Origin: Phocaeicola oris
Lineage (GTDB): Bacteria > Bacteroidota > Bacteroidia > Bacteroidales > Bacteroidaceae
NCBI RefSeq assembly: GCF_021295095.1
Contig: NZ_JAJLQX010000022.1
Coordinates: forward strand, 1 to 49,888
DNA length: 49,888 nt
Direction: 5' to 3'
Part shown: in pieces, positions 44,043 to 49,888 of the stretch
Layout of the letters: every line of letters begins with the position of its first letter
How positions within the stretch are numbered: position 1 is the stretch's first letter
Notes under the pieces: model-generated
The model's input: the letters and a program-made list of their open reading frames with translations, nothing else
What the model was told of the DNA's origin: nothing
Databases searched by the model: none
Made by a program: the position numbers and the translations under genes

Positions 44043-44061
44043 ATAAATCAATTAAAGTAAA

Positions 44062-45159
44062 ATGAAAAAGTTAGTTTACACTATGGCAGTACTAAGCACA
44101 TTTGCTTTCGCTGCTTGCAACAACACTCCAAGCTATAAAATTAATGGTAGTGCTGAAGGCATTGCCGATGGCGATACCGTCTATCTTCAGCAGTTGGATG
44201 GCGGAAACTTAATTAAACTTGATTCTGCTATCGTTACAAACGGGAAGTTTATTTTCACCGGCCGTCAAGATACTGCCGTATCTCGTTATATCACCTATGT
44301 AAAAGGCGATAAACACTTCTTCGACGAATTGTTTGTTGAAAACGGTAATATCACTGCCTTTTTAGGTGAGGAAAGTAAAGCTTCCAGAACAACCAACAAC
44401 GATATCTATCAGGAATTCAAGGACAAATTCTCTTCGATGTCAAAGGAATTGAACGATTTTTATATGAATTATAAAAACGATTCTACGCTGACTGATGCTC
44501 AACGCGACTCGTTGGATAATATTACCAATCAAAAAGATAGCCTTATCTATGATATGGTTTATCAGACTATTAATAAGAATATCGAGAATCCTGTAGGCTA
44601 TTTAATCTTCCAAAGATACGTTTCTGCCTTTGAATTGAATCAAATTAAGTCTTTACTTGAGAAAATTCCTGCTCAATATGCCAACACTCCGACTATTCAG
44701 AAAATGCAGGAGCACGTTACATTGATGAACAAAACAGCCGTTGGGCAGAAATATACAGATATATCCATGAAAGATCCTGACGGAAACGATATCAGTCTTT
44801 CTACTTATGTGACTAAGAACAAATATACACTGGTAGATTTCTGGGCAAGCTGGTGCGGTCCATGCCGACAGGAGATGCCGAATGTGATTGCAGCATACAA
44901 ACAATTTGCGCCTAAAGGCTTCGGCATTGTAGGAATTTCATTGGATAAAGATGGCGATGCTTGGAAAAAAGGCATCAAAGACTTGGGTATTACCTGGCCT
45001 CAAATGTCGGATTTAAAATATTGGGAAAGTGCCGGAGCAAAAGCTTACGGTATAAATGCAATCCCGGCAACTGTACTTATCGATCAACAAGGAATTATTG
45101 TTGAGCGCGATTTGCGTGGTGATGCATTGACAAAACGTTTGGGAGAATTATTCCAATAA
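44062..45159 (+). CDS. TlpA-like thiol-disulfide lipoprotein (DUF4369 + thioredoxin fold)
   Basis: 365 aa. Signal peptide with lipobox FAFAAC, so envelope-anchored. Residues about 25-120 are DUF4369 (ADGDTVYLQQLDGGNLIKLD), followed by a helical linker with YQTINKNIENPVGYLIFQRY. The C-terminal AhpC/TSA-TlpA domain has WASWCGPCRQEM (redox Cys 265 and 268) and IPATVLIDQQGIIVERDLRG with the cis-Pro. The family handles periplasmic disulfides, for example reducing partners of cytochrome maturation. The trxB upstream in this window supplies the cytosolic side of such reducing chains, but there is no direct link. Confidence 0.9.
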   Translation: MKKLVYTMAVLSTFAFAACNNTPSYKINGSAEGIADGDTVYLQQLDGGNLIKLDSAIVTNGKFIFTGRQDTAVSRYITYVKGDKHFFDELFVENGNITAFLGEESKASRTTNNDIYQEFKDKFSSMSKELNDFYMNYKNDSTLTDAQRDSLDNITNQKDSLIYDMVYQTINKNIENPVGYLIFQRYVSAFELNQIKSLLEKIPAQYANTPTIQKMQEHVTLMNKTAVGQKYTDISMKDPDGNDISLSTYVTKNKYTLVDFWASWCGPCRQEMPNVIAAYKQFAPKGFGIVGISLDKDGDAWKKGIKDLGITWPQMSDLKYWESAGAKAYGINAIPATVLIDQQGIIVERDLRGDALTKRLGELFQ

Positions 45160-45180
45160 CAATATATACTTTTCATGTGA

Positions 45181-45209
45181 AGGGCGGCAGTTTACCGCCC
45201 TTTCTTTTT
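45181..45209 (+). terminator. Terminator of the TlpA-like gene
   Basis: AGGGCGG (45181-45187) pairs with CCGCCCT (45195-45201), followed by TTCTTTTT. It lies before array E. Confidence 0.88.
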
Positions 45210-45244
45210 ACCTAAACATTTTTATAATCAAGAAAAAGTAAAAT

Positions 45245-45310
45245 GATGCTGATGACTTGTCTTTCTCATACGCATCAAAACAACAAGTCATCAGCATCAT
45301 TTTACTTTAT
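45245..45310. repeat. 22-bp array E (three units), forming a 25-bp perfect inverted repeat
   Basis: Units at 45245 (GATGCTGAT), 45267 (CATACGCAT) and 45289 (CATCAGCAT), each 22 bp. The first and third are reverse complements, so 45236-45260 and 45283-45307 are a perfect 25-bp inverted repeat with a 22-nt loop that is the CATACGCAT unit. It lies between the terminators of the TlpA-like gene (45181) and of glgP (45365), so it is not needed for termination. Confidence 0.85.
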
Positions 45311-45364
45311 TTCTTGGCAAACACAGACACTCATCTGATAACCTAAACATTCAGACCATAAAAA

Positions 45365-45394
45365 GAGGGTAAACCAACTAAATGGTTCACCCTC
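45365..45394 (-). terminator. Terminator of the glycogen operon
   Basis: On the minus strand GAGGGTGAACC pairs with GGTTTACCCTC (one mismatch), followed by TTTTT. About 30 nt beyond the glgP stop. Confidence 0.85.
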
Positions 45395-45424
45395 CTACTT
45401 ATTTTATTTAAAGTTCTACTTAAA

Positions 45425-47989
45425 TTAATTAAACCAACGAACGTAGCAGAAATCCTGACGATGTGGTAAATCTGCATTTTTAGGGAACATACGGAACGCC
45501 ATCTTAAAGCTGCCTGAATTAGACATATTAATCTGACCTTTAAACGTAAATAAGTTACCATCACGCTTTACAACATCCATAGGCTCAACCGAATACAAGC
45601 TTTCTGTTCCATCGTGTAACAAATGAGTCGTTATCAATTCAATACCGATGGCATCGTCCAAACCTTTCTCATCTACAATGATAGTGGCTTCATAATCCTT
45701 TCCTGTAATCATTGTTCCATTAACCAGCGATTCTGTCTTCTCCATAGACACAACCTGAATCTGATCCCAAACAGAAGCAACCTTCAGCTTCCATGCAGCC
45801 AATTCTTTTGCCTTCGCAAAATTATTGGCAACCAGTTCATGATTACGTTTTGCCTCTTTTATGTAGAACTTCTCATAATAATCGTCCAATTGCCGCTTCA
45901 TCGTATAGTGCGGAGCAACTTGGGCAATAGAATTCTTAATAGTCTTTGCCCATCCTTCCGAGTAACCTTTCTCATTCCTGTTATAATATAAAGGAACAAT
46001 CTCGTGTTCAAGCAAACTGTAGATAGTCGCAGCATCTAATTGATCCTGATGCGCCTGATTTTGATAAGTACGCTTATCGGTCAATGCCCAACCGGCTCCT
46101 TCACGATAGCCTTCATACCACCAACCATCAAGTACAGAAAGATTAACAACACCATTCATTAACGCTTTTTCGCCTGATGTACCTGAAGCCTCTAACGGAC
46201 GAGTAGGTGTATTCATCCAGATATCAACACCGGATACCAAACAACGGGCCAACCGCATATCATAATTCTCGAGAAAAATAATCTTACCTAAGAATTCCGG
46301 ACGACGGGAAATCTCAACAATCTGTTTAATTAATCCTTGACCTGCATCATCGTGCGGGTGCGCTTTACCGGCAAATAAAAACTGAACAGGATGTTCGGGA
46401 TTATTAACAATCTTTGCCAGACGGTCTAAATCTGTGAACAACAAATGCGCACGCTTATAAGTAGCAAAACGCCGGGCAAAGCCTATTAACAAAGCATTTG
46501 GATTAATCTTATCCAATAAAGAGACGATACGCGACGGATCCCCCTGATTTTTCAACCAACTCTCTCTGAACTGCTTACGGATATAATCAACCAATTTCTG
46601 TTTCAACACACAACGAGTTTTCCAAATCTCCTCATCAGGAACTTCATAAATAGCTTCCCAAATCTTTTCATTCGATTCATCAGTCAAGAAAGAAGGATCA
46701 AAGTGCTTTTCATAAAGCTTTTTCCATTCTGTAGCACTCCATGTTCCAAAGTGCACACCATTCGTTACATAACCAACATGACTCTCTTCCGGGAAATATC
46801 CTTTCCATATACCTGAAAACATTTTCTGACTCACCTTTCCATGCAGCCAGCTAACGCCATTAACCTCCTGACATGTATTGCAAGCAAATGTAGACATACA
46901 GAATCGTTCGTTAGAATCACCCGGATTAGTACGACCAAGATCCATCAAATCTTGCCATCCAATACCCATACGCCGAGGATAACCTCCCATATACTTACCA
47001 AATAGACCTTCATCAAAGTAATCGTGACCGGCAGGAACAGGAGTATGAACAGTATAAAGTGAAGAAGAACGAACAACTTCCATCGCTTCTTCAAATGTTA
47101 AACCATCCTCAACGTATTCACAGAGACGCTCTACATTGCAAAGAGCAGCATGCCCCTCATTACAGTGATAAATATCCTTCTTGATACCTAACCTCTTGAG
47201 TAGCAGTACGCCACCAATACCCAAAAGGATTTCCTGCTTCAAACGGTTTTCCCAGTCGCCACCGTAAAGCTGGTAAGTGATTGGACGATCGTACTCGCTG
47301 TTTAAGTCGTTATCCGTATCCATCAAATATAATGAAACACGCCCAATATTTACTTTCCAAATATTGGCATGAACGAAGTAATCCATATAAGGGACATCCA
47401 AAACCATCGGCTGACCATTTTCATCCATGACACGCTCAATAGGCAAACTTCCGAAGTCCTGAGCTTCATAATTAGCCACCTGCTGCCCTGCCATAGAAAG
47501 AGTCTGTGTAAAGTAACCATACCTGTAAAGGAATCCTATACCACACATATCAACATTACTATCCGAAGCTTCTTTCATATAATCACCGGCAAGTATTCCC
47601 AATCCTCCGGAATATATTTTCAATACATTTGTCAATCCATATTCCATACAGAAGTAAGCTACCGAAGGACGATTCGTGTTAGGCTTCACATCCATGTATG
47701 CTCTAAACTTTACATAAACATCATTCATGCGTTTCAAAATAGCCTTATCATTGGCCAAGTTCTGCAGTTTCTCATAACTCAGACGTTCCAATAAGACAAC
47801 AGGATTACGATCAGACTCTTTCCAAAGCTCAGGATCAAGATCTTTGAACAACTCAGTAGCTTCATAATTCCAAGCCCACCAAATATTGCGAGACATCTCC
47901 TCCAGTTTTTTAAGCTTCTCAGGTATATGAGACTTCACAACCATCGGCTGCCAAGCAGGAGCATTTGCATTACTAATTTTGATTTTCAT
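45425..47989 (-). CDS. glgP: Alpha-glucan phosphorylase (GT35)
   Basis: 854 aa, releases glucose 1-phosphate from glycogen. An N-terminal DUF3417 region ([16 protein letters not shown], about 35-50) is typical of the GlgP-type phosphorylase family. [10 protein letters not shown] and [15 protein letters not shown] are the phosphorylase start; [10 protein letters not shown] carries the catalytic region; the PLP Lys is in [11 protein letters not shown], where the usual GTSGMK has Glu. The gene's first codons overlap the last 17 nt of the GT3 synthase gene, so synthesis and breakdown enzymes are made from one transcript. Confidence 0.92.
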   Translation of the reverse strand: MKIKISNANAPAWQPMVVKSHIPEKLKKLEEMSRNIWWAWNYEATELFKDLDPELWKESDRNPVVLLERLSYEKLQNLANDKAILKRMNDVYVKFRAYMDVKPNTNRPSVAYFCMEYGLTNVLKIYSGGLGILAGDYMKEASDSNVDMCGIGFLYRYGYFTQTLSMAGQQVANYEAQDFGSLPIERVMDENGQPMVLDVPYMDYFVHANIWKVNIGRVSLYLMDTDNDLNSEYDRPITYQLYGGDWENRLKQEILLGIGGVLLLKRLGIKKDIYHCNEGHAALCNVERLCEYVEDGLTFEEAMEVVRSSSLYTVHTPVPAGHDYFDEGLFGKYMGGYPRRMGIGWQDLMDLGRTNPGDSNERFCMSTFACNTCQEVNGVSWLHGKVSQKMFSGIWKGYFPEESHVGYVTNGVHFGTWSATEWKKLYEKHFDPSFLTDESNEKIWEAIYEVPDEEIWKTRCVLKQKLVDYIRKQFRESWLKNQGDPSRIVSLLDKINPNALLIGFARRFATYKRAHLLFTDLDRLAKIVNNPEHPVQFLFAGKAHPHDDAGQGLIKQIVEISRRPEFLGKIIFLENYDMRLARCLVSGVDIWMNTPTRPLEASGTSGEKALMNGVVNLSVLDGWWYEGYREGAGWALTDKRTYQNQAHQDQLDAATIYSLLEHEIVPLYYNRNEKGYSEGWAKTIKNSIAQVAPHYTMKRQLDDYYEKFYIKEAKRNHELVANNFAKAKELAAWKLKVASVWDQIQVVSMEKTESLVNGTMITGKDYEATIIVDEKGLDDAIGIELITTHLLHDGTESLYSVEPMDVVKRDGNLFTFKGQINMSNSGSFKMAFRMFPKNADLPHRQDFCYVRWFN

Positions 47990-49688
47990 ATTTGTAACAA
48001 TATAATAATTTCAAATTCGATTTTTTATCCATTAATCGCTTTCGAGCATTACGAAATGCAATGTCATAAGCCTTATAATAATATTGAATAAAGTTATTCC
48101 AAAGCGCTCTTTTCGATAAAACATAAGCATTTCTCCGAACTTGTTCAATTTCTTTATCAGTCAAGTTTGAGAATTCAACCATTACTTTTTCTATCTGACC
48201 GACAACATTATTAAAATTATCATCCGTACGATGAATGACCTTCACACCGTCAGTAAGCTCTCCTTCTTTACCCAATTCTTTATTCACCCAACGTCCAAAT
48301 CCGGAAAGATCGGTAGTAATAGTTGGAACATGGAACGCGATACTCTCAAGCGGTGTATATCCCCAAGGTTCATAATAAGACGGATAAGCTGTCAAGTCAT
48401 TTCCTATAACAACATCATAGTAAGGTATATTAATGATGCCATCGTTCCCATCTAAATAACAAGGAACAAACATGATTTTCACTTTTGAAGAATTTCCATT
48501 CGACATTCCATATTTATTCAGCATAGATGAAATCTGATCACTATCCGCATTATTCAACCAATGAGTGATATAAGGATATTCCAATGGAGTATTATAAGAT
48601 TTATTCTCATTCAAACGTTCCTTTAAATCCCCGCGAACATTGCCTACCCATGCAGGAACAGTTATCAAGCCTAATACATTCTTCTTCAAGTTCGAATCCG
48701 AAGTCAATTGATTTAATGCTTCCAAAAAGACATCAATGCCTTTATTCCGGAATTCATAACGTCCGCTGATAGCATAAATCAATGTATTATCATCCATATT
48801 CGCACCCATCAGTTTATTCGCCACATTCAGTATAGTTTTACGAGCAATCTTCCTCTTTGACGCAAAATCTTTAGTATCCGGAACAAAACTATTATCAAAA
48901 CCATTCATCAGAACTTCATCAACAGATTTATCAAGCAATTGACTACATTCTGCTGCTGTAATATCACTCACCGTAGTAAAGCAATCTACACACTGAGCAG
49001 CCCGTTTCTCTACCGAATGCTTAGCCTGAACATTCAATTCGCCGGCCATCTGATCACCATCATATCGATCCATATACTTATATAAATCCTTATTATTGAA
49101 AGCTATAGAACGCCCTATAGTTGTAGCATGCGTAGTAAAAACTGTAGCTATCTCAGGAACCCGATTTTGAATATAAAGAGCTGCCATAGCAGTTTGCCAT
49201 TCATTCGCATGAAAGATTACATTCGATTTTGACAAATTATTAAAATGATAGAAACTCTCTGCAACTTTTGCCGCACAAACAGCAAACATACAGCATTCAT
49301 CATAATCACCGTATGCATGTAAGGAATCAACGTGAAATTTTTCCCACATCATTCCATATAAATTGTCTTTTTGAGAAAAAATAGAATGAGAATCAACAAG
49401 TATAGCAATAGGTTTCCCCGGAACATTCCATCGTCCGATTCGAATATTTAATCCATCAACATCTGTTGCATGATTCCTCCATGCGACAAATAAATCCGTG
49501 TCTTCAATAAAGTTAGGGTTATCCTTATGCTGCCAAATGTCAGGCCCTAAAAAAAATATCTTATCTTTCAAAAAGCTTTGCAATGTTTTTGCACGAGTAG
49601 ATAAGACTGTATACACGCCACCAACCTTATTACAGACTTCCCATGCTGTTTCAAAGATATAATCTGGCTTCATTAAATCATTTGTCAT
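47973..49688 (-). CDS. Glycogen synthase, eukaryotic-like GT3 type
   Basis: 571 aa. The start [22 protein letters not shown] is the GT3 (fungal/animal Gsy) beginning, with the KVGG loop that binds UDP-glucose. It is not the GT5 GlgA of E. coli. [48 protein letters not shown], and [29 protein letters not shown] (active-site Glu region) follow. It would build glycogen from UDP-glucose (the donor used by GT3). It shares the transcript with glgP and lies just downstream of a ribosomal RNA operon's terminator, from its own promoter. Confidence 0.92.
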   Translation of the reverse strand: MTNDLMKPDYIFETAWEVCNKVGGVYTVLSTRAKTLQSFLKDKIFFLGPDIWQHKDNPNFIEDTDLFVAWRNHATDVDGLNIRIGRWNVPGKPIAILVDSHSIFSQKDNLYGMMWEKFHVDSLHAYGDYDECCMFAVCAAKVAESFYHFNNLSKSNVIFHANEWQTAMAALYIQNRVPEIATVFTTHATTIGRSIAFNNKDLYKYMDRYDGDQMAGELNVQAKHSVEKRAAQCVDCFTTVSDITAAECSQLLDKSVDEVLMNGFDNSFVPDTKDFASKRKIARKTILNVANKLMGANMDDNTLIYAISGRYEFRNKGIDVFLEALNQLTSDSNLKKNVLGLITVPAWVGNVRGDLKERLNENKSYNTPLEYPYITHWLNNADSDQISSMLNKYGMSNGNSSKVKIMFVPCYLDGNDGIINIPYYDVVIGNDLTAYPSYYEPWGYTPLESIAFHVPTITTDLSGFGRWVNKELGKEGELTDGVKVIHRTDDNFNNVVGQIEKVMVEFSNLTDKEIEQVRRNAYVLSKRALWNNFIQYYYKAYDIAFRNARKRLMDKKSNLKLLYCYKYENQN

Positions 49689-49710
49689 TTAAACCTTTTT
49701 AAATCAAATG

Positions 49711-49718
49711 CAAAATTA
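49711..49718 (-). promoter_or_regulatory. -7 promoter box of the GT3-glgP operon
   Basis: The minus strand reads TAATTTTG followed by CA, matching TAnnTTTG, 22 nt before the ATG at 49688. It lies about 45 nt past the rRNA terminator's T-run. Confidence 0.6.
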
Positions 49719-49760
49719 CATAAATCAAATGACTTGATAAAGTTTTCAAGAGTTAATTAT

Positions 49761-49800
49761 AAAAAAAAGAGGAGTCTTTCCTGTTCAAGGAAGACTCCTC
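49761..49800 (-). terminator. Terminator of the ribosomal RNA operon
   Basis: GAGGAGTCTTTCCT (49769-49782) pairs with AAGGAAGACTCCTC (49787-49800) with one mismatch, then eight T residues on the minus strand (49768-49761). Directly after the 5S rRNA 3' end. Confidence 0.93.

Positions 49801-49888
<88 letters not shown>

Noticed and set aside
45236-45307. Array E hairpin as a bidirectional terminator
   Set aside because: Clear terminators already exist on both sides (45181-45209 and 45365-45394). The hairpin is not GC-rich, and its flanking T-runs are interrupted.

Overview
The window is a stretch of chromosome from a gut-type Bacteroides (family Bacteroidaceae). The evidence is the Bacteroidetes-specific promoter signature (TAnnTTTG at -7, sometimes with TTTG about 19-20 nt upstream), a six-gene Na+-NQR operon, a eukaryotic-type (GT3) glycogen synthase paired with an alpha-glucan phosphorylase, a lysine-type phosphoglycerate dehydrogenase, a carboxynorspermidine decarboxylase and proteins such as DUF4988/DUF4465 lipoproteins and DUF5687. 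The species cannot be fixed by eye. Most of the window is core housekeeping DNA with uniform codon use. No insertion sequence, integrase, phage gene or CRISPR array is visible.

Layout: (1) 1-776, the start of a gene leaving the left edge, then a repeat element; (2) 777-2309, an exported type-B carboxylesterase; (3) 2438-9098 on the minus strand, an exonuclease/YigZ pair, a DMT exporter, a nucleoside hydrolase lipoprotein and the serC-serA-DUF1015 serine cluster; (4) 9227-13211, a DbpA-like RNA helicase, a two-gene PqqD-like/precursor-like cassette, a second repeat element and an outer-membrane beta-barrel protein; (5) 13276-19118, nqrABCDEF; (6) ilvA, then an rRNA methyltransferase/exonuclease/DUF5063 operon divergent from a long plus-strand run ftsK-lolA-trxB-M16 peptidase-DUF5687-ABC ATPase-HAD phosphatase and tRNA-Gly(CCC); (7) a YitT protein, a ModF-like double ABC protein and a cobalamin-riboswitch-controlled surface lipoprotein; (8) a five-tRNA Gly-Leu-Gly-Leu-Gly operon, nspC and a UvrD helicase divergent from prs and a TlpA-like lipoprotein; (9) the glycogen pair glgP/GT3 synthase, with the 3' end of a 5S rRNA and its terminator at the right edge.

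The most striking unexplained structure is a family of intergenic arrays built from a 22-bp unit with a near-palindromic core of the type CATrCGnATG. Five arrays occur in 50 kb (424-543, 12187-12380, 20683-20791, 33543-33674, 45245-45310). All keep the 22-bp period although the non-core half of the unit changes. Three lie between convergent transcription units, and at least two of those sit outside recognisable terminators. Two arrays additionally share an approximately 110-130 bp, roughly 90 percent identical flank in opposite orientation. The second point of interest is the PqqD-like/precursor-like gene pair at 10775-11764, which resembles a stripped-down peptide-modification locus. The third is a lone DUF4465 lipoprotein behind a full cobalamin riboswitch.
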